Assembly (NCBI GenBank): GCA_037501455.1
Contig: CM074855.1
Coordinates: forward strand, 39,217,001-39,281,000
Direction: 5' to 3'
DNA from: Lantana camara
Lineage: Eukaryota > Streptophyta > Magnoliopsida > Lamiales > Verbenaceae
DNA: 64,000 nucleotides
A program made the translations under genes and the position numbers. Each line of letters begins with the position of its first letter. Within the stretch, counting starts at the first letter, position 1. The notes below the pieces were generated by a model. That model saw nothing but the letters and a program-made list of their open reading frames with translations, was not told where the DNA came from and did not search any database. This document shows, piece by piece, positions 35,308-44,889 of this stretch.

Positions 35308-38300
35308 TGTGACGCCCCGTCCGATAAATCGTATAGGTATGCGTCACGAGAGAGTTTACCTTACGCACTTATGTGATTTAATTCCCCTTTTATGTGTTTA
35401 ATTCCAACTTTGATTGAAAATGTGACTTAATTGACTAAAATCCAAAATGGTAAAATATGAATTCTTGCATGACAACTTAAGAATGAAACTTGGATGAATT
35501 TAAATTAATTTTCGGAGTTAAATTGAAATAGGACTTGGGCCTATTTGCAATTTTTAGAAGTTTGGGCCTAATTTAAATTAGGTAATTTTTGGTACGTTTG
35601 GGACCGATATGAGCTCGGGAATTCGAATTCGAATTTCGACATCACCATTGGATTTGATTTGGTGATTCGGATCCAATGGAATTTACTTTATAGTTTTTGG
35701 AAACCGTTTAGACCTTGAACCTTTTAAATTTGACCTATTGGGCCGAAAGTCACTTATTTGAGCCCAAATCCTAATAAAGCCTCTAGCCTCATATTATATC
35801 TTGAAATCCTGACCTAGATCCCCTTTCTCATTTCACTTCAAACCTCAAAATAGCCTCATTGTGACAGCCATGCAGAAGCTTCAGGAGAGGATGAAGACTT
35901 AAGCCATTCCACACCTTCAAGAGCTTATATCTCCCTCTTTTCTTCATCAAATCAAGACCTAAGGTAAGCAAAAAATTTTCCTTGATGTGTATTTCATTTC
36001 TATCCATGAATCCTAGCATGAAATTGAATGTATGATCTTATATGAGGAAGTCTAGTGAAAATGGTGATTTATGCCCAACTTGAAGAATATGGCTCTAATG
36101 GTGAATCCTTGAGTTCTTGAGCATGAATAAGTGTTTCTCCCTGTTGAATATGTGCTATAGTTGTTAATGGTATGATAGGGAGTGAGTTTGAATGCATCTT
36201 GCCATGGTTGAAGCTTGATTTTCATGAAAATGGGTTGTATGAGTTTTGGCCAAAATCACCCTTGTTCTTCAGCTAAATTGATATTTATATGATAAGCATG
36301 ATTTATGTGATAATATATATGATTTTTGTGGAAATTTTATGGTTTAAATGGTGTGAAATCGGCCATTTTCGGCCATGGTTGTCTTCTTCCCGAAGCTGAG
36401 AAGTTTCAACACAGAGTGCATCAGATCTGAGGCCGGAACGTCCGTTCGCGTTTGGCCTTGGTGCCCGGAACGGCCCTTCCCGCCAAGGGCTGATGTCAGC
36501 ACGCGAGAACAGGAAGGGCCGTTCCCGTGCTCGCTAGGTGACTTCTGGGAAGGACCGTTCCCATGCTTAGTTATGCATAGGAATGGTCGTTCCGGAGCTA
36601 CTGTTACACTTTACACTTTCCTTTTTCGTGTTTGCTTGATCCATTTGGGTTGCTTTATGAATTATATGTTATGATATGACTTCGATTGCAATCTTTGATG
36701 GTAGTACTCCATTTAATTGAATGAATTCATGCGAATACTTGCCTTTTTCCGTGTTGCTTGATCCGTTTGAATTATCTTATGACTTATATGCTTTAATATG
36801 ATTTCAAATTCTTTGTTAAAATTTAATACTTCGTTAATTGCATGATTGGTGGAATATGTGAACTATGCTACGTGACCTATGTGTACACTTCATTCCATAT
36901 TACATATCATTCATCCCTTGATACGCCATGCGTCTTACTTAGTTCATATAGAGTTTAAGTCTGGGCTTTTGTATGTCTTATCACAGAGTTTGGTGGTGTT
37001 GGTGGGCCCGAGATTTAGAGTGTTTGGCCCATCACACTCTCAGACTCTACTTGCACAAGGTGAGGTTTAGGATTTTGTATAGTTATGCAACCTATGGCCT
37101 TTACCTGCTGATTTCGACCCTTGCATGCGTGTACACTCTACTATAGATACGCATGTGCTGGATATGATATGTTTATGATTTTACGTGTGTCCTGCGTGCG
37201 TGGAGGTCATAAGGCTTAAAGTTCCATCTCGTAGGAATATAAATATATAAACCAGTTTTTGAGGCATATGTAAGCTATTTTGGAAAAACAGTTGTGGTCT
37301 GATTTTGTAGCGAGATTGCCATGAAAGATTGGCGTATGTTCTATTCTGTTCTATTATGTTGTGGATCCTAGGAGCCGTGGGTAATGGATCCCCCGGAACG
37401 GTTAGGGCCGTCGGGGTATTCATCCATTTTGTAGTTCCATTTGAGATATCTTCACGCGACCCGTGCGATAGGGAAGGTGTAGTATCTTGAGCCTTCGGCT
37501 AAGGCCGGGGAGGACTCTTGTGGGTTCGCTACCCCTTGAGGGTGAGTCTATTTTAGATGGTTTATTATAGATGGTTAGGGCCAACGTGTGGCTCTTCCAT
37601 CATTGGAGTAGAGGTTGGATTGATTTTGCTTTATGTTCTGAGGAGTAAAGGTTGGAAGCTCGTACTCGCCGAGCATGTGTTCTATTCTGTTATGGAATTA
37701 TGAATCAGGATAGAGTCTTTCTGGAAAATGGTTTCTAAACTTATATCTACATTTATTTGTGTTATTTCGAAATGATTTGGTATGCAACACCTATCCCCGG
37801 TTCATGAGTCCATCCTTTTATTCTGTGTTATGCTCTTTATATATATATTGCGGGTGTGCGTTAGCCCCCTCACTCAGTCAGTTGACTGACACCTCATTTT
37901 ATCTTTTAGTTTGCAGGATTCCTTTTGGCTTGAGCTAGGCGAAAGTGAGTCTTCGGAGTCACACTTATCGGTCTAGTTGGCGTTAGGATGCATTTGTCGC
38001 ATACTCTACTTATGTTATGTATTTATGTTTGACACTTGAAGGTTATGTTTATGTTCTACTTAGATACAAACCTGTGTTGGGTTAGTAAGCTAGTACTTGG
38101 ATGTTAATAGATATTATGATGATACTTATGCTGTTTATTATGTTGGATTATGAATTGATATTCGGGATTAGGTATCTATGGTAGTTGAACCCGTCATCTG
38201 CTTTGCATGTTTTGATTTAAATGCTTCCGCTATCTATTGTTGTTGGTTTTAATTGCTTCCGCACTCTGACTTTGTCAAGTTAGATCCGCCTAGCCTAGTG

Positions 38301-38415
38301 TGTGAGTTGGTCTCCCGTTCGCTAGGATTTGGATTCGGGCATAGACTTACTATTTCATGACCGAGTCTGAGTCCTAGTGCGGGGGGATGTGGTATCCTCC
38401 GTCTGGGGTGCTACA
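35308..38415 (+). repeat. 5' LTR of the K gag element (3108 bp)
   Basis: Starts TGTGACGCCCCGTCC, ends GGGTGCTACA. Donor AAG|GTAAGC at 35964-35965; palindromes of the GGAACGG...CCGTTCC type at 36436-36593; hairpin TCAGTCA/TGACTGA at 37874-37889; arms GCTAGGCG (37934-37941) / CGCCTAGC (38287-38294). The 3' copy at 40789 shares only its first 304 bp. Confidence 0.85.
35964..35965 (+). promoter_or_regulatory. candidate 5' splice site in K LTR
   Basis: ACCTAAG|GTAAGC, 656 bp into the LTR. The acceptor would be TTTCAG at 38682-38683, one base before the gag ATG, giving an intron of about 2.7 kb that spans the LTR 3' part and primer site. Confidence 0.5.
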
Positions 38416-38423
38416 TCCTTAAG

Positions 38424-38435
38424 TGGTATCAGAGC
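38424..38435 (+). other. tRNA-iMet primer binding site of K
   Basis: TGGTATCAGAGC, 8 bp after the LTR end, followed by a degenerate dyad (AGAGCTCTAGGTTG ... CGAGCT). Confidence 0.85.
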
Positions 38436-38684
38436 TCTAGGTTGCAAAATCGAGCTATTGAGTCGTGTTGAGTCTGTCTAGGTTGTATGGCATAGGGCAA
38501 TGTGGTTATATGTGCATGAACATCTCATTTTGATAAGCTATACATTTGAATTCTCATCACTTTGCTGAATTTATATAATGTGAAACATTACTTGCCTTTG
38601 ATGTTGATGATTGATTTATTATGTGACATGAGCATTTACTAACCGACATGCATATACAGGTGTTGCAATTGTTGACATTTCAGG

Positions 38685-39966
38685 ATGTTACCCTACGGTC
38701 AGTCTTCCCAACCTAATCTGTACAATCAAGGGCAACTTTCAACAGACTTACCGCCTATGAACCCCGTGGCAAGGTTGTATCTGGAGTTCAAGTCGTTCAA
38801 CCCTGCCCTATTTGTAGGAGGTGATGAAATCTGTGCTAGCCAGTGGCTTTCGGGGATAGAGGGCTTATTTGAAGCGTGGCCATGCAGCGCTCATAATATG
38901 GCACGACTTACCTCTCTACTTTTACGTGGGCCTGCAAAACAATGGTGGAGAGAGATTGTTCAGAGGTTTGGGGCAACCGGTGAAGGATTGACATGGGATG
39001 TGTTCGTTCTGGAGTTTAGGAAGAGGTTCACACCGGCCACCCTACAGAAGTAGAGATTGGAAGCCTTTTTCACTTTGAAGCAAGGGGATAGGACTGTTGA
39101 AGGTTACATGGAGGAGTTTGAGAGGCTGGGTATTTTTGTACCCGCATCATGGGCAATGATTGGATGAAGGCTAACCATTTCTAGGAAGGTTTGCAGAGTG
39201 AACTTAAGGAGTTTGTACTTGTGGGGAACACGGGCACTTAGGAGGAGGTCACTGAGGGAGTATTAGCGGTGGAGGTTGGCATGAGAGAGTTGGATAGAAG
39301 AGGACATACAGCTGGGATCGGACTTGGGGCGAGAGTGTATTCGGACTCTCCGATGGAAGGAGGATTCTATCTGCATAGGACTCGAGGTAAAAGAATCCGT
39401 GGAAAGGGACATGAGACCGGGAGTACTTCAGAGCTGAGGAACGAACCCCAGTTGTGCACTTATTGTGGAGACAACACCCATGTGCACGATACGTGTTGGG
39501 AGAGATTGGGGAGATGTTACTGTTGTGGGTCACCGAAGCATAAGATTTCTGGTTCTGATCAATAGAGAGCTAAGAAGCGTCGAGTACTAGAGCGGCGTCC
39601 TCAAATCAAGAACCAACAAGGACCCATTGTTTCCGGTACGCCCATCGGACCACAGGATATTATCAACAAGAAGCCCCGCGCTACTACTCCCGTAGCACCA
39701 CCAGTTTTACCGGCCCCAGCTCAGGCCCGTTGGCCTCACTATCAGGGTTCTCATCCATTGGAGAAGTGTTGGAAGTATTTGGGTAGATGTTTGGTATGTT
39801 GTTCTGCTGATCACATGAAGGGCACCTGTCCGAAGAAGAGGCCAGCTGTTCAGGCTCGTGCATATGCCCTTGATAGAGAGGAGGAAGCAGCAGAGGTGGA
39901 TCAAAATGCCGCGGTGGAAGGTACGACAAACATTCATGGCATGAGCATACATACATCGTTTATTTG
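38685..39966 (+). pseudogene. gag of K, broken: capsid domain and four CCHC-type knuckles
   Basis: The ATG at 38685 is one base after TTTCAG. Codons 1-122 hold the N-terminal part of the retrotransposon gag (capsid) domain (FVGGDEICASQWLSGIE, GPAKQWWREI, EFRKRFTP), stopped by TAG at 39051; the frame continues past it (TLKQGDRTVEGYMEEFERL) and then shifts. Knuckles follow in two pairs: CTYCGDNTHVHDTC (complete) and CYCCGSPKH with its last Cys replaced by Ser near 39515-39560; then a first degenerate and a complete CLVCCSADHMKGTC near 39750-39830. The end, VEGTTNIHGMSIHTSFI, recurs in J and F. No protease or RT follows. Confidence 0.8.
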
Positions 39967-40085
39967 ACTCTTATTGTTATGTGATATACTTGCTAATTGT
40001 GATATGCGTTGATTGTTGTAATTTTCAACTGTGCTATTTTGATGTGCGTAGGCATAAGTGCTCCAAATAATTGTATTTATGTGCT

Positions 40086-40485
40086 CGTGAGATGTCAGAA
40101 TCTCTCATTCCCAGTATGAGAAAGACTTAATTCTCTCTGTTTACGTGCTTGGGACATGTTCATTCTCTCAATTTATGCGATAGAAAGATGTTGGACTCTT
40201 TCTAAGCTTTGTGCACGAGAGATTTAGATTCTCTTATACTTAGATATTCAGGAGATGCTGGATTCTCTTGAATTTAGGGTTTTGAGAAATGCTGGAATTT
40301 CTCGAACTAGAATGTTGGAAGATGCTGGAATCTGTCCAACTTAGGCTGAGAGATGGGGTTCTCTCAATTGTCTGCTCGAGAGACGGGGTTCTCTCTTGTG
40401 TGATCGAGAGACGGGGTTCTCTCGCTTTCTGTGTTCGAGAGACGGGGTTCTCTCACCTTTCTGTGCTGAGAGATGGGATTCTCTC
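40086..40485 (+). repeat. array of about twelve short hairpins in K
   Basis: Units every 27-36 bp. Examples: TAGAAAGA/TCTTTCTA at 40181-40204, CAGGAGA/TCTCTTG at 40249-40270, TTTGAGAAA/TTTCTCGAA at 40281-40306, GTTGGA..TCCAAC at 40314-40340, TGAGAGA/TCTCTCA at 40347-40366, CGAGAGA/TCTCTCG at 40405-40424. Loops are TGCTGGAA-like in the first units and CGGGGT-like in the later ones. Stems change on both sides, so pairing is kept while sequence is not. Same array as in J. Confidence 0.8.
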
Positions 40486-40752
40486 TGTCTTTCTTGGTTG
40501 CGATGCATGTCGATGATTACGGACTACAAGAAGCAAGAACGGGACATCCTTGAAGAGACGTTGGTTCTACACCGAAGAGTCGACCGTTCTTAAGATAGAA
40601 GAATTACCATTTACTTCGGACTTGATGATTGAGAAGTATCCGGACGAGATTCAAGATCGGGTTGTGGAAAGGACAGAAATCGGAGGAACCAACTTGAGAG
40701 ATTAATGAGGTAATGAAGAAATTGTGTCCGGGTTTGTTTGAAGCCGAGCAAC

Positions 40753-40788
40753 GAACCTGGGGACCAGGTTCTCCTAAGGGGGGGAGAT
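40753..40788 (+). other. polypurine tract of K with upstream hairpin
   Basis: Perfect 8-bp stem GAACCTGG / CCAGGTTC with loop GGA at 40753-40771, then CTCCTAAGGGGGGGAGAT up to the LTR start at 40789. Confidence 0.8.
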
Positions 40789-41092
40789 TGTGACGCCCCG
40801 TCCGATAAATCGTACAGGTATGCATCACGGGAGAGTTTACCTTACGCACTTATGTGATTTAATTCCCTTTTTATGTGTTTAATTCCAACTTTGATTGAAA
40901 ATGTGACTTAATTGACTAAAATCCAAAATGGTAAAATATGAATTCTTGCATGACAACTTAAGAATGGAACTTGGATGAGTTTAAATTAATTTTCGAAGTT
41001 AAATTGAAATAGGACTTGGGCCTATTTACAATTTTTAGAAGTTTGGGCCTAATTTAAATTAGGTAATTTTTGGTGCGTTTGGGACCGATATG
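40789..41092 (+). repeat. truncated 3' LTR of K (304 bp)
   Basis: Nearly the same as 35308-35612. Homology stops at GGGACCGATATGA, where the inverted LTR start (41094-41110) begins. Confidence 0.85.
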
Positions 41093-41093
41093 A

Positions 41094-41110
41094 TAGGACG
41101 GGGCATCACA
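41094..41110 (-). repeat. inverted LTR terminus closing K
   Basis: Reverse complement TGTGATGCCCCGTCCTA matches the LTR start TGTGACGCCCCGTCCGA. It pairs with the other LTR end at 33214 and abuts the GAGCT duplication. Confidence 0.7.
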
Positions 41111-41115
41111 GAGCT

Positions 41116-41523
41116 AGGCGACGGTCTTGTATTTTCGAGTGTTCGAGTCGTTAGTAGAGTCTTTTGCATATCTGGGATCTTTATTTCTGAATTCTGAAAT
41201 TATGTATAAGTTATGATTTAATTCTTGAGCTTTGGGATTTCGTATGAATTAATTTGATCGGTTTGGACTTGGCATGTATAATCTGATTTATTTTATTCCT
41301 ATTATGAAAGCACGTATGTTTACATATTTGAAATCCCGGTGCTTCCTTGTGTATATTTGTTTATTTCATGCACTCTGAATTAGGGTCTAGACCGCCTAGC
41401 CTAGGTGAGATTTTGTTCGTCACCCGTTCACCGTAGCTTGGTGCGTGTACGGAGTTTCTATTTCGTTGTACGTGTCGGGCTACGGCGAGGGAGGTGTAGT
41501 GCCTTTTGCTCCGAGGTACTACA
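41116..41523 (+). repeat. 5' LTR of D, end part
   Basis: Resumes at AGGCGACGG and ends GGTACTACA. Arms GCTAGGCG (41113-41120, split by the K target site) and CGCCTAGC (41393-41400), 8 bp pairing. Confidence 0.8.
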
Positions 41524-41530
41524 TCTAAAG

Positions 41531-41566
41531 TGGTATCAGAGCTCCTGGTTGCAAAACCGGAGCTCT
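41531..41566 (+). other. tRNA-iMet primer binding site and hairpin of D
   Basis: TGGTATCAGAGC at 41531-41542. The last bases start a stem AGAGCTCC(T)GGTT / AACCGGAGCTCT (41538-41566), twelve pairs with one bulge. D's internal region is lost from view here because copia E begins at 41570. Confidence 0.85.
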
Positions 41567-41569
41567 AGC

Positions 41570-43743
41570 TATTGGGAATAGTAACCAGAAAATTCAATTT
41601 GTTGAATTAATTAAACTGAATTTACAGCAAGTTCTGAGTATTTCACAAATTGATAATTAATGGTGTGTGTTGGTATTCTTATATGAAATGTGTTTCATAG
41701 GAAAAGACTTTGAACACTGAAATCACGTGTCATTAAAGTTCTAGTCGGTAAGATAAGAATATATTCTTATCAAGACTATAACGTGGTTATATAAGATGAT
41801 TACTCTTTCGTCATAGGGAATGGTGATTCCGATTATAACACGTTGATGATTTTCCATAGGATTGGAAACATCGAACTGGACCACTAAGATTATTCATTTT
41901 ATACTGCTATCTAAAATGAATAAAATCTCAGGAAGCATCGTACTCTTAATCCTGATAATATTTCGGCTTTAGGCATGTAGTGTTAGTCACTGTAATATAC
42001 TCGAAGTGAGGTCTCGGCAATGGTGGCTAAAATACTTTGTACGTTCGGTGACAACATGAAATGTGCTAAAGAGTTATATTGATCGAGGAATCTGTGGCCT
42101 TGCTGGAAGGTAAAAAGTATCCCTAAAATAGATTTGCAAAAGTTCGAATTAAAACTTTGGCCAAAGCACTTCGCGTGATACGTCACCGAAGTTGTATGAT
42201 GAATGTGTTTCACATACAGAGAATTTGAACTTAAGGCGAATCAATAAATTTCAGATTGGAGATGAAAAATAAATGATAGTAGTTGCAATTTATTTTTCAT
42301 GGATATCTACACAGAGGAGTGGAATGCGAAATTATTCTAGATCGATAAATTCGTGAATAATTTAATTAATTTTAGAGTTCAAAAATATTTATTTAGTGGA
42401 ATTAAATATTGTTAAACGGTAATTAATTTCTATCATGTGATGATAATATATTAACCCGTTTGGAGTTAAAATTAATTAGTCCTGGCGGTACCCCTGCAAG
42501 CCCCAATTGAAAACCTGAAGAGAAAATATTAAAAGGAGAAAGAGAAATGAATTTTCAAAGTGTTTGAAAATAGCCAAGGGATTTATTTTAAGAAATAAAT
42601 CAAAGTTCCAATGGTTGGAAATGCCCGGAATTTTATTTTGGAGAATATTCATCGAAAAAAAAATTTTTTTTTGCTGATGTGGAAGCTGACGTGGCATGCC
42701 ATGTTAGCGGACAGGCATGAGGTGGCACTGATTAGGCGCTAAGTGGCCCGCCACGCGTAAGGCTGAGATCGCGCTAGGTCAGCGTAAAGAAACGACCCAG
42801 ATTTGCTTTGGAACCGGGCCGGTTAACGGGTCAGGATACGGGTTAACGGATAGGATCGGGACAAACCGGACACATGGCAGAACCAGAATTGGCCACGTAT
42901 CGAACCTGACCGAACTGGGTTCGGGCGGACCGGTTCAACCCTAGAAACCCTAGGCCGGGTGTGTAACACACGCGCCTCCTTCAGTTGGCGAGTGAGGGCA
43001 CGTCCGGCGGCAGATCAGCGCGTTCTCGAAGGCGTTGGACCCGTGGTGATAAGAGCTACAACGTAGTCACCTTGGAATTCATTTCCAAGTTGTGCACACA
43101 AGTGGGAGAGTAAAATTACTATTTTACCCTCGGTTTTTCCCCTATAATTGGGGGGCTTGGCTCCTTATTTTTTGTCACAAGTTTAGGAGAGGTTTTGGCT
43201 GAGTTTTGGCTTTGAAACCATATCCCTTTTATCCTAATTAATTCTTTATTATTTTGGAATTAATTTTAATTAGGTGTTTATATATTTAATATATAAAACA
43301 CTTAATTTCGGGAGATTAAACCCTGAAAAGGGTTTTTCTAGTTTAAAATTTATTTTCTCTAGTATTTAGAGAAATACTTTCGGAGCCCACACTCCGAGGG
43401 TTTCTTCGGGGATATTGCAGGGAAGCTCTGCCGGTCTCACGAAAGGGAAAGGAGCTGGAAAAATGCCGTTAGATAGCCATATTTGCAGTACGGTAATATT
43501 TTTACAGTTGCATTATTTTAAGCATGATAAATTATATGTTCTTAAGTGTTGATTGCATGTTAGATATTTATCTGCTTAAGTGATTTAAATTTTATTATCA
43601 ATTTCATGTATATACCTGATTAGATCCGGCTAGTCTTCTGCTATTTTATTAAAATGTTTTAGAAATATTTTAATACTTGTATTATAAGAAAAATTTTAAA
43701 ATATGGTCCCGGAGCGCTACTGTTCTGGGCCCACCACCTAACA
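41570..43743 (+). repeat. 5' LTR of copia E (2174 bp)
   Basis: Start TATTGGGAATAG (3' copy: TGTTGAGAATAG), end CACCTAACA. A GC-rich stretch at 42670-42990 repeats GCTGAYGTGG and CGGGTTAACGG motifs; the first contains the TGACGTGG core of stress-type enhancers. The rest is AT-rich. Confidence 0.8.
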
Positions 43744-43745
43744 AC

Positions 43746-43757
43746 TGGTATCAGAGT
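43746..43757 (+). other. tRNA-iMet primer binding site of E
   Basis: TGGTATCAGAGT, 2 bp after the LTR end; the last base differs from the gypsy sites. Confidence 0.8.
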
Positions 43758-44880
43758 CGTGCTCTTGATATATACATGCATTGACATGATGCATGCGATG
43801 CATAATTTTAAATCTGCTATTGTGCACGTAAATTCTATCAAAGGAGACTGGTTTTTAAGTGGGACCGTTGTGACACCTCCAGTGTTTCCTGGGAATTTAC
43901 GTGGAATGGAATTTCTTTGGGAAACAATTTAATTGCTTTTCCTGAAAAATTACCAAATCAGTAAACATGATTTAAATTATGAGATAATTTATTTATAACA
44001 TGTTTACTTTATACCATTTATTTCAAGCATGATAATTATGTGATAAATATATGAAAGCATGCTTAATTATTTTATGTTATGGCATGATCGTGATAATATG
44101 AGATATTATGCTATTTTCAATAATGCATATTTTATTTGATGTGATTAGATAAATAATGTTTAAAAGAGATTAGACACAATGCATAATTGGACTAATATTT
44201 TTTGGCCTAATTAATAAGTATTTATTAAATTGCCTTCAAATATTATTATTGGGATTTTAAATATGATTTAGTAATCCTAGTGGAAGCGTATTAATAAGAT
44301 TAGTCACTTCCGATAAGAAGACGCCAAAAGTGATTATATGATAATCAATAAAATAATCCACACATTCTAAAAATTCAAGTGGGAGCGAGATGAAAAGAGT
44401 TGGATTCTCACGGCCTCCATTACCGGTCTATAGTATGGTGGATATATACTACTCCCTTCGGCGGGTGTGTATTCACGGTATACAAGATTAGACTTCTTTG
44501 GATAGAATGAAATACGGGAAAGTCAGCTCGACCACGCCTCCTTGGAGTGTCTTGACCTACTCGTACGGACTTCTAGGTAATGGTGCACACTTGACTAAGT
44601 AATGTATTAACCTCCCTTCGGAGCTCTGTTGCATTTACTTAGAGGCCAAGGGTTGATGTGGTGGATTAACATTTTTTGGTAAGAGTTACCTAGATGACAT
44701 GTTAATTAAGAAAAGTTCCTGCTTTTCTAAGTGGTTTTCGACCTCGCCTCCGAGGAATCAACTGCGGTTAGTTAAGCCACCATTGCGTAAATAAAAAATG
44801 TTTACGTGGATTTCATTTATTGGTCAGACGCAGAAGAAAGTGAAATGCATAATCATAACTTGCATTTATTTATTTATTTC
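43758..44880 (+). other. leader of copia E, non-coding
   Basis: About 1.1 kb with no open frame. Contains GCCTCCTTGGAGTG and CGCCTCCGAGGAAT, short inverted motifs. I see nothing else here. Confidence 0.5.
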
Positions 44881-44889
44881 CGTTTTAGA

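Larger units (their letters stand above)
33214..41110. mobile_element. composite K: inverted LTR plus gag-only element
   Basis: The whole unit is flanked by GAGCT (33209-33213 and 41111-41115) and lies in D's LTR. Its outer ends are the two ends of one LTR type in minus orientation: the GGTTTTACA-type end at 33214 and the TGTGATGCCCCGTCC start at 41110. Between them sits a + strand element (35308-41092) of the same family. The simplest reading is a minus-strand solo LTR that received a + strand copy, followed by a deletion that removed most of the inner 3' LTR and part of the outer LTR. Confidence 0.7.

Noticed and set aside
40086..40485. CRISPR-like array
   Set aside because: Repeats are short, unequal hairpins without unique spacers, inside a plant retrotransposon.
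40289..40593. ORFs with repeated RDGVLS-like residues in K
   Set aside because: They are translations of the hairpin array; unit spacing is not in codons and frames change between units.
41531..41566. tRNA gene fragment
   Set aside because: Only the 12-base primer complement and a local dyad are present, at the fixed place after an LTR.
43869..43881. Start of a further gypsy LTR (TGTGACACCTCC) in copia E
   Set aside because: No matching LTR end or target duplication was found; it is more likely part of the copia leader.
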